Source: an uncultured Glaciecola sp.
Lineage (GTDB): Bacteria > Pseudomonadota > Gammaproteobacteria > Enterobacterales > Alteromonadaceae
Length of the DNA: 51,458 nucleotides
Assembly (NCBI GenBank): GCA_905479945.1
Contig: CAJQOP010000073.1
Coordinates: forward strand, 1-51,458
Direction of reading: 5' to 3'
Part shown: piece after piece, positions 18,101-26,693 of the stretch
Layout: each line of letters starts with the position of its first letter
Numbering within the stretch: position 1 is the stretch's first letter
The notes under the pieces: generated by a model
What the model saw: only the letters and a program-made list of their open reading frames with translations
The model's database searches: none
What the model was told of the DNA's origin: nothing
Translations under genes and position numbers: made by a program

Positions 18101-18961
18101 TTAATCCTCAGATTCTGGGAGTGTGACTTTTAGCTGAATAATTCTGCGTTTATCCGAGTTAGTAATTTTAAAACGCATATTTTCAATTGTAATTTCATCA
18201 TCAGTTGCGGGCATGTGTCCAAATGCACGTAAAACGACACCACCAATGGTATCCGAGTCGTCTTCATTTAGAGTAGATTCGAAAAAGCGATTAAAGTCTT
18301 TTATTTCGGTTAACGCCTTAACTGAATAAGTATGCTTATTTAACGGACGAATTTCATCTGACTCGTTAATCTCTGTATCGAATTCATCTTCAATTTCACC
18401 AACAATAAGCTCCAGAATATCTTCAATGGTTACTAAACCAGAAACACCACCGTATTCGTCTACAACAATCGCCATATGGTAACGACGTTGTCTAAACTCT
18501 TTAAGTAATACGTCTACACGTTTGCTTTCTGGCACTATGATAGCTTGGCGTAACACTTCTTTTAGGTGGAGCTCTTTACCGGGTAAAAATGCGTAGGGCA
18601 GTAAATCTTTGGCAAGCAATATACCTTCGATATGGTCTTTATCTTCTGAAATGACGGGGTATCTGGAGTGTGCATTATCGAGCATGATAGGTAGAAATTG
18701 ATCTACGTCTTGCTCAATATCGATAGTGACCATTTGTGCTCGAGGGATCATAATGTCCCTCACACGGATTTCACTGACTGTCATGACACCTTCAATCATT
18801 TCTTTAGTTTGAGGGTCAATAAGATCACGTTGTTCTGCGTCTGAAATAACTTCAGAAAGCTCTTCTCTGTTTCTCGGCTCCCCTTTAAAGGCCTGCGCTA
18901 TTTTATCTAGCCAGCTTTTGTTAGAAGAACCGTTGGTAGAGTGGGGGTTGTCTTCGCTCAT
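18101..18961 (-). CDS. corC: CorC/YbeX family CBS-domain protein
   Basis: 286-residue cytosolic protein of the CorC/HlyC family, linked in enterobacteria to Mg2+/Co2+ efflux and, as YbeX, to ribosome maintenance. After an N-terminal ~60 residues come two CBS domains (starting near VRDIMIPRAQMVTID and MAIVVDEYGGVSGLVTIEDILE), then the C-terminal transporter-associated domain that ends with LKVTLPESED. There are no membrane helices, as in E. coli CorC. It sits between ybeY (33 bp upstream) and lnt, whose reading frame begins directly after its stop. Confidence 0.94.
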   Translation of the reverse strand: MSEDNPHSTNGSSNKSWLDKIAQAFKGEPRNREELSEVISDAEQRDLIDPQTKEMIEGVMTVSEIRVRDIMIPRAQMVTIDIEQDVDQFLPIMLDNAHSRYPVISEDKDHIEGILLAKDLLPYAFLPGKELHLKEVLRQAIIVPESKRVDVLLKEFRQRRYHMAIVVDEYGGVSGLVTIEDILELIVGEIEDEFDTEINESDEIRPLNKHTYSVKALTEIKDFNRFFESTLNEDDSDTIGGVVLRAFGHMPATDDEITIENMRFKITNSDKRRIIQLKVTLPESED

Positions 18962-18994
18962 GATTTTTTCGTTTATTTCCTAATAGTTCTATAT

Positions 18995-19621
18995 TCAATG
19001 ATCTTGATAAGGATCGTCAATGTTTAATTTTGCAAGAATGGCTGTCTCTAAATTTTCCATTTCTATAGCGTCTTCTTCATTTATGTGGTCATAAGCTAAC
19101 AAATGCAGTAAGCCATGCACACATAAATGGGCCCAATGGTCGATTGGGTTTTTGTTTTGCTCAGTTGCCTCTTGTTCAACAACAGAAGCACAAATGACCA
19201 AATCACCGAGAAATGCCATTTCAATATGCTCAGGTGCTTCAAATTCAAAAGAGAGGACGTTAGTCGGCTTATCTTTTTGGCGATAGTCTAAGTTGAGTTG
19301 TTGGGACTCACTCGCATCAACGAATCTTAAGGTAACTTCAAATGGTTCGGTTTGCACCTGTTCAATTTGATGAAATTGCTTGTCAAAACTTTCAGCAACA
19401 GTATCTGTATCAAAACTGTCGCCCTCAGAAATTTCTCTAATAGCATGACTGATGGATATCGAGGAATCAGTTTCAGTAGATAAGAGATCACCATGTATTC
19501 TTTGTGAGCGTATTACTTCAATAGCAGCATTTAACCAACGCTCTATCTGTTTAGGTTTTGGTAAAGAGTGGATGAGCTTGTCATGCTCAAGCGCATTTTG
19601 TAAATCAACCTTTATTGTCAT
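18995..19621 (-). CDS. ybeY: endoribonuclease YbeY with a ~50-residue insertion
   Basis: 208-residue zinc metalloendoribonuclease for 16S rRNA maturation and ribosome quality control. The metal site [11 protein letters not shown] places His at residues 169, 173 and 179, and the conserved segment [16 protein letters not shown] is intact. E. coli YbeY has 155 residues; here residues ~41-92, rich in Asp, Glu, Ser and Thr, are inserted between the N-terminal helix ([10 protein letters not shown]) and the strand [11 protein letters not shown]. The insert contains no stop or frameshift, and flanking homology resumes cleanly. The start overlaps the phoH end by 17 bp, keeping the phoH-ybeY-corC-lnt coupling. 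Confidence 0.92.
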   Translation of the reverse strand: MTIKVDLQNALEHDKLIHSLPKPKQIERWLNAAIEVIRSQRIHGDLLSTETDSSISISHAIREISEGDSFDTDTVAESFDKQFHQIEQVQTEPFEVTLRFVDASESQQLNLDYRQKDKPTNVLSFEFEAPEHIEMAFLGDLVICASVVEQEATEQNKNPIDHWAHLCVHGLLHLLAYDHINEEDAIEMENLETAILAKLNIDDPYQDH

Positions 19622-20711
19622 TGTTAGGCTTTTTTTCTAGCGGCTGTTGATGGATGTTAGGTTCACTAATATGTTGACTAGTATGCCGAATTTGTTCATC
19701 GCGAAGACGTTTCTTCTCAAGTGTTTCAAGTTCTTTTTTTGCTTCATATGTTTCATATGCCTGAACTATTCGAGCAACTACAGGGTGCCTTACAACATCT
19801 TGAGCATTAAAGAAATTGAATGAAATATCATCTACTTCACTTAACACTTCAATAGCGTGGCGTAAGCCGGACTTAGCGCCTCGAGGCAAGTCTATTTGTG
19901 TAATATCACCTGTTATGACTGCTTGTGAATTAAAACCTATGCGCGTTAAGAACATTTTCATTTGTTCTACCGTCGTGTTTTGGCTTTCATCCAAGATAAT
20001 GAATGCGTCATTTAATGTACGTCCTCGCATATAGGCAAGAGGAGCAACTTCAATAACGTTGCGCTCAATTAGTTTTTCAACTTTTTCAAACCCAAGCATT
20101 TCAAACAAGGCATCGTAAAGAGGTCGCAAGTAAGGATCGACTTTTTGTGACAAATCACCTGGTAGAAAGCCCAATTTTTCACCTGCTTCAACAGCAGGCC
20201 TAGTCAATAAAATACGGCGTACGTCTTGACGTTCTAAGGCATCTACTGCGCAAGCAACCGCTAAATAAGTTTTGCCTGTTCCTGCAGGACCAATTCCAAA
20301 GGTAATATCGTGAGTAAGAACATTGGCAACATAGGCTGATTGGTTTGGATTACGCGCTTTTATAACACCACGTTTGGTCTTAATCTGCACTTCTTTACCG
20401 ACGCCACCTGATTCAGCATTCTCTAAGCATTTAAGCTCTTGAATGGCCAAATGAACTTGATTTGGTTCGATTACAGGGACACTGCCTTTGACGGCTTGCG
20501 TTTCAATGTAAAGTTGCTTTAGAAGTTCGCTAGCACCATTGACTTGCTGTGAATCACCCAACACTTTAAATTGATTTGAATGATAGGTTATTTCAACACC
20601 AAGTCGGCGCTCAATTTGTTTTATGTTGTCATCAAATGGACCGCAAAGGCTCGACAAACGTTTGTTATCTTCAGGTTGCAATACTATTTCGTTACTAACT
20701 AACTTACTCAA
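19605..20711 (-). CDS. ybeZ: PhoH-like ATPase (YbeZ)
   Basis: 368-residue cytosolic P-loop ATPase of the PhoH family, a partner of YbeY in RNA metabolism. A KH-like N-terminal region (residues ~1-75) is followed by the ATPase domain with Walker [20 protein letters not shown], the segment [22 protein letters not shown] and Walker B-like [11 protein letters not shown]. The C-terminal tail is a charged, Lys/Glu-rich extension of about 40 residues that overlaps ybeY. The start is TTG with AAGAGA upstream. miaB lies 65 bp upstream in the same direction. Confidence 0.95.
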   Translation of the reverse strand: MSKLVSNEIVLQPEDNKRLSSLCGPFDDNIKQIERRLGVEITYHSNQFKVLGDSQQVNGASELLKQLYIETQAVKGSVPVIEPNQVHLAIQELKCLENAESGGVGKEVQIKTKRGVIKARNPNQSAYVANVLTHDITFGIGPAGTGKTYLAVACAVDALERQDVRRILLTRPAVEAGEKLGFLPGDLSQKVDPYLRPLYDALFEMLGFEKVEKLIERNVIEVAPLAYMRGRTLNDAFIILDESQNTTVEQMKMFLTRIGFNSQAVITGDITQIDLPRGAKSGLRHAIEVLSEVDDISFNFFNAQDVVRHPVVARIVQAYETYEAKKELETLEKKRLRDEQIRHTSQHISEPNIHQQPLEKKPNNDNKG

Positions 20712-20776
20712 TATAATCTCTTTCTATAAGGGCTTTAGTGTATTTTTGAACCTGCATTTTCATCTGCTTAAATGGG

Positions 20777-22204
20777 TTAAGCTGGGACGAATTGAGTCAC
20801 ACCATTGTTATCAGGTAGTGGTTTTTTCGCCATGATACTTTGAGGCGAGATCGCTACACGCAATCCCATGTCACTTTCTCGCTGAACCATTGTTCCACGC
20901 AGTGAGTTGCTGTAAACAGCTGTGATATTAACGTCAACAAATTCACCGATCATGTCGGGAGTACCTTCAAAATTAACAACTCTGTTATTTTCAGTTCGGC
21001 CAGTTAATTCCATCACATCTTTCTTGGAAGGACCTTCAACTAAAATTCGCTGAGTTGTGTTTACCATATGACGAGCGATACTCAGCGCATTTTGATTGAT
21101 ACGTTGCTGTAATATCTGCAGTCTTTGCTTTTTAGTTTCTTCAGTTACGTCATCAACTATATCCGCTGCCGGTGTGCCGGGACGTGAGCTGTAAATAAAG
21201 CTAAAGCTCATGTCGTATCCAATTGTGCTAATTAGGTCCATTGTGGCCTCAAAATCCGCATCAGTCTCGCCAGGGAATCCAATAATGAAGTCTGACGACA
21301 TGCATAAGTTTGGGCGTACTTTCTTTAGTTTACGAATAATCGATTTGTATTCGATGGCTGTGTGGCCGCGTTTCATTTGGTTTAGAATACGGTCAGATCC
21401 ACTTTGCACAGGCAGATGAAGATGATCGACTAACTCAGGGATATTTTTGTAAGCCTCAACAATGTCATCCGTAAATTCGACGGGATGAGATGTGGTGTAA
21501 CGTATCCTGTCGATACCATCAATGCACGCAACTAACTCTAATAATTCGGCAAAACGGCAAACGTTACCATCGTAATGTGGGCCTCTAAAGGCATTTACAT
21601 TTTGCCCTAACAAATTGACCTCTCGCACCCCTTGAGCTGCTAATTGTGCAATTTCAAGAAGAATGTCATCTACTGGGCGATTAACTTCTTCACCTCGGGT
21701 ATAAGGCACAACACAAAAACTACAATATTTGGAGCAACCTTCCATTATAGAGACAAAGGCAGTTGGTCCATCTGCTCTTGGCTCAGGCAGACGGTCAAAC
21801 TTTTCAATTTCAGGAAAGCTGACATCAACCACTGATTTGTCGCCGCCTTTAATTTGCGCAATCATTTCAGGCAGACGATGAAGTGTTTGAGGCCCAAAGA
21901 CGATATCAACGTAAGGTGCACGTTTTCTAATTTCTGCTCCTTCTTGCGATGCTACACAACCACCAACGCCGATGATTAGCTCTGGTTTGTCCTTTTTCAA
22001 GTTTTTCCAGCGACCAAGTTGATGAAATACCTTTTCCTGTGCCTTTTCTCGGATAGAGCATGTATTCAACAGAATAACATCTGCGTCTTCTGCTTCATCA
22101 GCTAAAGTATAGCCGTGAGTAGAGTCAAGAAGATCAGCCATCTTCTCAGAATCGTACTCGTTCATCTGGCAGCCCCAGGTTTTAATAAATAGCTTTTTGT
22201 TCAT
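20777..22204 (-). CDS. miaB: tRNA-2-methylthio-N6-dimethylallyladenosine synthase
   Basis: 475-residue radical-SAM methylthiotransferase that converts i6A37 to ms2i6A37 in tRNAs reading UNN codons. The N-terminal domain starts with [19 protein letters not shown] and has the auxiliary cluster cysteines ([19 protein letters not shown]). The radical-SAM motif [17 protein letters not shown] lies near residue 157, and a TRAM domain forms the C-terminus (about residues 375-440). The tRNA-Leu listed in this window is of the UAG-anticodon class and is not a target. It heads the miaB-ybeZ-ybeY-corC-lnt run and is divergent from ubiF, as in E. coli. Confidence 0.97.
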   Translation of the reverse strand: MNKKLFIKTWGCQMNEYDSEKMADLLDSTHGYTLADEAEDADVILLNTCSIREKAQEKVFHQLGRWKNLKKDKPELIIGVGGCVASQEGAEIRKRAPYVDIVFGPQTLHRLPEMIAQIKGGDKSVVDVSFPEIEKFDRLPEPRADGPTAFVSIMEGCSKYCSFCVVPYTRGEEVNRPVDDILLEIAQLAAQGVREVNLLGQNVNAFRGPHYDGNVCRFAELLELVACIDGIDRIRYTTSHPVEFTDDIVEAYKNIPELVDHLHLPVQSGSDRILNQMKRGHTAIEYKSIIRKLKKVRPNLCMSSDFIIGFPGETDADFEATMDLISTIGYDMSFSFIYSSRPGTPAADIVDDVTEETKKQRLQILQQRINQNALSIARHMVNTTQRILVEGPSKKDVMELTGRTENNRVVNFEGTPDMIGEFVDVNITAVYSNSLRGTMVQRESDMGLRVAISPQSIMAKKPLPDNNGVTQFVPA

Positions 22205-22912
22205 ATTTACAATATTTCATCTTTAATTAGGTCGATTGTGCACGAGCACGTAATTAGAACAATTACGCTAACGCACGATTGAACCCTTTATTTTAAACTG
22301 AAATAGCCAATGAAGCCAGTTTAAACATGAAAGGAAACGGTGTTTTCGACAGATTATAAAAACCATCGTTGTCTTATCGTTACATTCGCCAGCCAAATTA
22401 ATAAAATTGCGCCATACAACATACTTATGCTCAAGGGGGAGTCCCCAAATGAATAGCCGATAACTGCGGCAAGAAACACGCTTGAATTCGTTCTTTTAAG
22501 CATACTTTTACAACAATAGGAATCAAGCATAGGACCATCTTTAGCGCCACTATTGCTGAAGTAAATGGAACACTTGCCAAAAAGTAAAAAAAGCAGTCCA
22601 TCCGCTCCAAGCAAGACCTGATTATTCATTAATTTGGATGACTTCTTTTAGTTAGCAGGTGAGAGCGTGAGCAAATATATGTTAGCCTGTAAAACGCCTC
22701 ATGTTCGTACCTCATGATCGAGCCTTGTAATTGCTCCGTATTATGATTTATGTCGTTAAAATCTTATAGTTCATGAGTATTGTTATGAACCTTGTTATAA
22801 GTCTTGAACGATACTGTTTGTTAACACAAACAGTTATGCTTAATAGCGGTTTATGTTTGGGTTTATGTCATGGTAAATATCGTACGAATTTTTAAACGTT
22901 AGGCAGGGCAGC
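22205..22912. promoter_or_regulatory. divergent miaB-ubiF intergenic region
   Basis: About 700 bp, unusually long for this compact window. A 91-codon minus-strand frame (22354-22629) with two hydrophobic stretches exists, but it has a weak ribosome-binding site and no recognisable family, so I do not call it. Closer to ubiF are two dyads: nested arms CTTATA/TATAAG and GTTCAT/ATGAAC within 22763-22801, and a perfect 9-bp-arm dyad at 22813-22834. Confidence 0.4.
22813..22834. promoter_or_regulatory. operator-like perfect dyad upstream of ubiF
   Basis: ACTGTTTGT (22813-22821) and ACAAACAGT (22826-22834) are exact reverse complements around TAAC, 78 bp before the ubiF ATG. A TTGTTA hexamer at 22819-22824 followed 17 bp later by TAATAG gives a weak promoter that the dyad would cover. 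It could be a transcription-factor site or an RNA stem; no T-run follows. Confidence 0.5.
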
Positions 22913-24076
22913 ATGAAGTTAGAAACAGATTACTGTATATTTGGCGGCGGCATGATCGGCAGTGCACTGGCTATTGGCTTATCCAAACTGGGATATCGCG
23001 TTGTCGTTATAGAAGCTTTCAAACCTAAAATCTTTAATCACGAAGATCTGCCGGATTTGCGGGTTTCAGCACTGAACAGGTACACACAAAAATTATTAGA
23101 AACGTATGGCGTTTGGCGCAGAGTAGCGGAAATGCGCAGCAAACAATATCAGCGACTATCAGTGTGGGAAGATATCAATAAGCCATTGCATTTTGAAGCA
23201 TCTGACATTGGCGAGTCGTATTTGGGATACTTCGTTGAAAATCGAGTGTTACAGCTTGCCTTGTTGGCCACAATTGATGAAGAACATTGCGATAGTATTG
23301 AAGTAATATATGCCAAGGCTACTGAAATTGATGTGGATAAGGCAAGAGTAGTATTAGATAACGCAACACAAATTCAAGCTAAAATCCTTGTTGGTGCTGA
23401 CGGCGCGCATTCGCAATTGCGCGATGCCGCCAAAATTGGCACAACAGGTTGGCAATATGAGCAGCAAGCTAATGTTTTATTGGTAAAAATGAAATCTGTA
23501 TTTGATGCAGCCACGTGGCAGCAATTCACGCCACAAGGGCCGGTAGCATTTTTACCTCTTTTTGACGGTTATGCAAACTTGGTATGGTATGGCGATTCGG
23601 CTATAAGCGATAAAATTAAGAACACCAGCAATACTGATATTAAAAAGTTTGTATTGGATAGCTTTCCGTCTTTGTTGAACGACTTTGATGTTATCGATAA
23701 AACAGGTTTTCCACTACGCAGAATGCATGCAAACAATTATTGGCGCTCAAATGCTGTGTTGGTTGGTGATGCAGCTCATCAAATAAATCCTCTGGCTGGC
23801 CAGGGTGTTAACCTTGGGTTCAAAGACATTGGCGCGCTAGTTGAATCTATTAAAGTTAACCCCATTACTGATATTAACAAGAGAGCCCTTTTGAACTACG
23901 AAAAACAAAGGAGAGCGTCGAATTTGTTGATGATGAGTGCAATGGATTTGTTTTATCAAACATTTAGTAACGACATTCCTCCAATTAAAATCATTAGGAA
24001 TCTTGGCGTTACCTTAGCTAACGCCGCTGGGCCAATTAAGAAAAAGGCGCTCAAGTACGCAATGGGAATTGAATAA
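22913..24076 (+). CDS. ubiF: UbiF-type FAD-dependent ubiquinone-biosynthesis hydroxylase
   Basis: 387-residue flavin monooxygenase of the UbiH/UbiF/COQ6 family, adding a ring hydroxyl during ubiquinone synthesis at the inner membrane. FAD-binding motifs are DYCIFGGGMIGSALAIGL (residues ~6-23), the family block DLRVSALN near residue 45, VGADGAHS near residue 160 and VLVGDAAHQINPLAGQGVNLG near residue 280. The paralogues UbiH, UbiI and UbiF are hard to separate by sequence, but the divergent position next to miaB is that of ubiF in E. coli. The binding site AGGCAGGGC lies just before the ATG. A 56-residue membrane-protein gene follows after 10 bp. Confidence 0.9.
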   Translation: MKLETDYCIFGGGMIGSALAIGLSKLGYRVVVIEAFKPKIFNHEDLPDLRVSALNRYTQKLLETYGVWRRVAEMRSKQYQRLSVWEDINKPLHFEASDIGESYLGYFVENRVLQLALLATIDEEHCDSIEVIYAKATEIDVDKARVVLDNATQIQAKILVGADGAHSQLRDAAKIGTTGWQYEQQANVLLVKMKSVFDAATWQQFTPQGPVAFLPLFDGYANLVWYGDSAISDKIKNTSNTDIKKFVLDSFPSLLNDFDVIDKTGFPLRRMHANNYWRSNAVLVGDAAHQINPLAGQGVNLGFKDIGALVESIKVNPITDINKRALLNYEKQRRASNLLMMSAMDLFYQTFSNDIPPIKIIRNLGVTLANAAGPIKKKALKYAMGIE

Positions 24077-24086
24077 GGAAAGTTAA

Positions 24087-24257
24087 ATGGCAGTTTTAAG
24101 TATTTTAGCAGTGCTATTTATAGCACTTTTAGTGGTAGTTCCAATGCTTGAAAAATCGAGCATGCGGATTTCAAAAGAAACTCAAGCGAAGTTCGCTAAA
24201 TGGGCGTTTCCGCTGATTATCATCATACTGGTTATTCAGCTATTCATGTATTACTAG
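24087..24257 (+). CDS. small two-span membrane protein after ubiF
   Basis: 56-residue protein with AAGGAAAG 5 bases before its ATG, only 10 bp after the ubiF stop, so almost surely co-transcribed. It begins MAVLSILAVLFIALLVVVP, a strong hydrophobic helix, then has a short charged loop (LEKSSMRISKETQAKFAKW) and a second helix FPLIIIILVIQLFMYY that reaches the C-terminus. I do not recognise a family. By position it might help membrane anchoring or assembly of the ubiquinone-synthesis complex, which is only a guess. The ORF is too short for usual length cut-offs, but ribosome-binding site, spacing and composition all support it. Confidence 0.75.
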   Translation: MAVLSILAVLFIALLVVVPMLEKSSMRISKETQAKFAKWAFPLIIIILVIQLFMYY

Positions 24258-24354
24258 TGACAGTTCTGACCGAGATTAGCGTGACTCATAGCTTATTGAA
24301 CACGCAGAATTTTGCCTAAGAACAGTCCTCAAAATAGCACGAAAAGCAAAACAA

Positions 24355-24377
24355 TAGACCCTAACCTAAAGGGTCTA
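24355..24377 (-). terminator. intrinsic terminator overlapping the AGCS stop codon
   Basis: On the minus strand TAGACCCT...AGGGTCTA form a perfect 8-bp stem with a 7-nt loop, followed by TTGTTTT. The stem starts with the TAG stop codon of the symporter gene. Confidence 0.75.
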
Positions 24378-25871
24378 CTTCCAAATCTTATCTTCGGTGC
24401 TTCCTTGAATATTGCAATCCGCCTCCATAAAGTCCATCTTTAACTTATTCTTGCGTTTTTCATTGTAGTCTTTAGTGACGGCAACTATTGTTGGTGTTAG
24501 TAAGACGATAGCGATAATATTAACTACCGTCATAAGACCTAAGGCCATATCGGCCATTGCCCATACTTTTGGTACTGCGGCCATAGAACCCCATAGAATC
24601 ATAGCTAAGTAGCCCGTTGTGTAAAAAGCTCGGCCGTACTTATTATCCAGTTTAAACATGTGCAAGTTACTCTCGCCATAGGCGTAATTGGCCACCACAG
24701 AAGTAAACGCAAATAAGCTAATAGCCGCAGCAACAAAATCGCCACCATAAGCGCCTAAGTGACTTTCCATAGCGGTTTGAGTGAGACGAATGCCTTCCAT
24801 TTGTCCGGTCTCATTTCCATGCCCAGCCAACAAGATAATGAAGGCAGTACAAGTACATAAGATCATGGTGTCGATAAACACCCCCAACATTTGAATATAA
24901 CCCTGTGAAGCCGGGTGATTAGGATGGGGAGTTGCACTAGCAGCAGCATGCGGAACACTACCTGACCCCGCTTCGTTTGAGTATAAACCACGTTGGATAC
25001 CGTTTTTAACGGCTGCAGCAAAAGCGCCAGCCCCGGCCTCTTGCAGTCCAAAAGCAGACTTTACAATGTCAATAATAACGTCAGGCAACAATTGAATGTT
25101 GATTATAGTGATGACTAAGGCTACAGAAATATAAGCAATTCCCATGAAGGGAACAATCCACTCTGCAAATCGGGCAATCGCTCTTAATCCACCCATTACG
25201 ATTAAAGCAGCCAGCATGATAATAGCTAGCCCTGAATGGAATGTGTCGATCCCATAGCTATTGCTAAGGGCGTCAGTGATGGTGTTAGCTTGTACAGCTG
25301 AAAATACAAAACCGTAGCCAAAAAATAAACAAAGAGCAAAAATAATTGCAAACCAAGAGTTGTTTAAGCCTTGTTTAATATAATAAGCGGGCCCACCACG
25401 GTATTGCCCATTATCATCTTTTATTTTGTAAACTTGTCCCAACACGCTCTCTGCATAGCCTGTTGCCATGCCCAAAATTGCGATAACCCACATCCAAAAT
25501 ATAGCGCCTGCGCCACCCAATGAGATTGCGACCGCGACACCCGCTAGGTTGCCTGTGCCAACGCGCGCCGACAAACTAGTGCAAAGTGCTTGAAAAGAGC
25601 TGATGCCTGAGGGATCACTTTTCCCACTGCCTTTTAGTAAGGAAAACATGTGTTTGAAATCTAAAATTTGAATAAGCTTAAGCCTGACTGAAAACCAAAC
25701 TCCTGCAATGAGCAGCATATAGATTAGTACTTGGCCATCACCCCATAAAACCATATTTACAAAGGATACTATTTCGGTGATAGCTTGACCGAGGGTGTTA
25801 AATGTTTGAGAGAAGAAGCTAGATGATTCGGTGCTAATGCTTTGAATTGCAGTGACTAATTCAGGTAACAA
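24375..25871 (-). CDS. AGCS family Na+:alanine/glycine symporter
   Basis: 498-residue inner-membrane symporter importing small neutral amino acids with Na+. The family signatures are FQALCTSLSARVGTGNLAGVAVAISLGGAGAIFWMW (residues ~92-130) and GLYSNEAGSGSVPHAAA (residues ~292-308), with about 10-11 helices. The N-terminal ~35 residues are hydrophilic. The start is TTG with AAAGGAAA 8 bases before it. The gene begins only 55 bp after the end of a tRNA-Gln, with the tRNA-operon terminator in between, so its expression may depend partly on read-through or on a promoter inside the tRNA region. Confidence 0.93.
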   Translation of the reverse strand: MLPELVTAIQSISTESSSFFSQTFNTLGQAITEIVSFVNMVLWGDGQVLIYMLLIAGVWFSVRLKLIQILDFKHMFSLLKGSGKSDPSGISSFQALCTSLSARVGTGNLAGVAVAISLGGAGAIFWMWVIAILGMATGYAESVLGQVYKIKDDNGQYRGGPAYYIKQGLNNSWFAIIFALCLFFGYGFVFSAVQANTITDALSNSYGIDTFHSGLAIIMLAALIVMGGLRAIARFAEWIVPFMGIAYISVALVITIINIQLLPDVIIDIVKSAFGLQEAGAGAFAAAVKNGIQRGLYSNEAGSGSVPHAAASATPHPNHPASQGYIQMLGVFIDTMILCTCTAFIILLAGHGNETGQMEGIRLTQTAMESHLGAYGGDFVAAAISLFAFTSVVANYAYGESNLHMFKLDNKYGRAFYTTGYLAMILWGSMAAVPKVWAMADMALGLMTVVNIIAIVLLTPTIVAVTKDYNEKRKNKLKMDFMEADCNIQGSTEDKIWK

Positions 25872-25892
25872 AATTTATTTCCTTTAAAACGC

Positions 25893-25920
25893 AAAAAACG
25901 CCGGATAAACCGACGTTTTT
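25893..25920 (-). terminator. tRNA-operon terminator
   Basis: On the minus strand AAAACGTCGG pairs with CCGGCGTTTT (one T-G pair) around TTTAT, followed by TTG. It lies 7 bp after the last tRNA-Gln. The T-rich ends on both strands could make it bidirectional. Confidence 0.8.
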
Positions 25921-25926
25921 AAAATA

Positions 25927-26002
25927 TGGCTGGGGTAGCAGGACTTGAACCTACGAATGACGGGATCAAAACCCGTTGCCTTACCAACTTGGCTATACCC
26001 CA
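25927..26002 (-). tRNA. tRNA-Gln (anticodon TTG), copy 1
   Basis: Cloverleaf with acceptor TGGGGTA / TACCCCA, discriminator G, encoded CCA, TTTTGAT anticodon loop and GGTTCAAGTCC T-arm. It is 76 nt with CCA, one base longer than the other two Gln copies because of a different variable loop region (ATTCG-type rather than GATCG-type). Confidence 0.96.
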
Positions 26003-26056
26003 AGAGTAATAAATGATAACAAAAATTACAACAGCAATATTACTTACGGACTGAGA

Positions 26057-26131
26057 TGGCTGGGGTAGCAGGACTTGAACCTACGATCGCGGGATCAAAA
26101 CCCGCTGCCTTACCAACTTGGCTATACCCCA
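26057..26131 (-). tRNA. tRNA-Gln (anticodon TTG), copy 2
   Basis: 75 nt with encoded CCA; same acceptor, D-arm and anticodon loop as copy 1. It is identical over its full length to the copy at 31527-31601. Confidence 0.97.
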
Positions 26132-26139
26132 ACAGTGTA

Positions 26140-26224
26140 TGGTGCGGAAGGAGAGACTTGAACTCTCACGCCGTGAAGCACTGGAACCTAAATCCAGCGT
26201 GTCTACCAATTCCACCACTCCCGC
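26140..26224 (-). tRNA. tRNA-Leu (anticodon TAG)
   Basis: 85-nt class II tRNA with acceptor GCGGGAG / CTTCCGC (one G-T pair), long variable arm (TGCTTCACGGCGT) and anticodon loop ATTTAGG giving TAG. CCA is encoded. It corresponds to leuW, second in the E. coli metT operon. Confidence 0.97.
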
Positions 26225-26312
26225 ATTTCTCAGCCACTTATCACTAGATAACATTACTTGCTAATATGACGTGAAAATATCACTTGCAAATACCACTAGG
26301 TAATAAGTGTGT

Positions 26313-26389
26313 TGGTGGCTACGGCGGGACTCGAACCTGCGACCCCATCATTATGAGTGATGTGCTCTAACCAGCTGAGCTACGTAGCC
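26313..26389 (-). tRNA. elongator tRNA-Met (anticodon CAT)
   Basis: 77 nt with encoded CCA; acceptor GGCTACG / CGTAGCC and anticodon loop CTCATAA. The sequence closely follows E. coli metT. It is first in the Met-Leu-Gln-Gln operon read on the minus strand. Confidence 0.97.
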
Positions 26390-26435
26390 ATCCTTTCACC
26401 CTAAAACAGCACATGTCTGTTTCTGAGTGGCGCGT

Positions 26436-26464
26436 ATTATGCTTAGTTGGAGTGAGGTCGTCAA
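26436..26464 (-). promoter_or_regulatory. strong promoter of the tRNA operon
   Basis: On the minus strand TTGACG (26459-26464) and CATAAT (26436-26441) are separated by exactly 17 bp and followed by the GC-rich discriminator ACGCGCC, a pattern typical of stringently controlled stable-RNA promoters. The transcript would start ~40 bases before tRNA-Met. Confidence 0.85.
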
Positions 26465-26629
26465 CCCCTTTTTTACATGAAACAACCACTTGGACACTAA
26501 TTAATCAAGATTCCTAAATAAAGAGCGTCTTCATCGGGAAAACCCAGGAAATAATATTACTATTTGACGAGGTAAGTGCGTAAGATATTGTGTGGATTTG
26601 CTGGTTTTGTGATGCCGTTTGAAACAAAG

Positions 26630-26662
26630 AAGCCTAATTACAGTATTCATGCAATTAGGCTT
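26630..26662 (-). terminator. intrinsic terminator after ychF
   Basis: On the minus strand AAGCCTAATT pairs perfectly with AATTAGGCTT (10 bp, 13-nt loop), followed by CTTTGTTTC. It ends the rplY-pth-ychF transcript before the tRNA promoter. Confidence 0.75.
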
Positions 26663-26693
26663 TAAATATCTTTATTGTTTGTTCTAAATTTAT

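Noticed and set aside
22354..22629. 91-codon minus-strand ORF with two hydrophobic stretches in the miaB-ubiF gap
   Set aside because: Weak ribosome-binding site and no recognisable family; could be a real small membrane protein but the sequence alone does not support calling it.
26056..26247. 63-codon ORF reading across tRNA-Gln and tRNA-Leu
   Set aside because: It lies inside tRNA genes on the other strand; the frame is an artefact of tRNA sequence.
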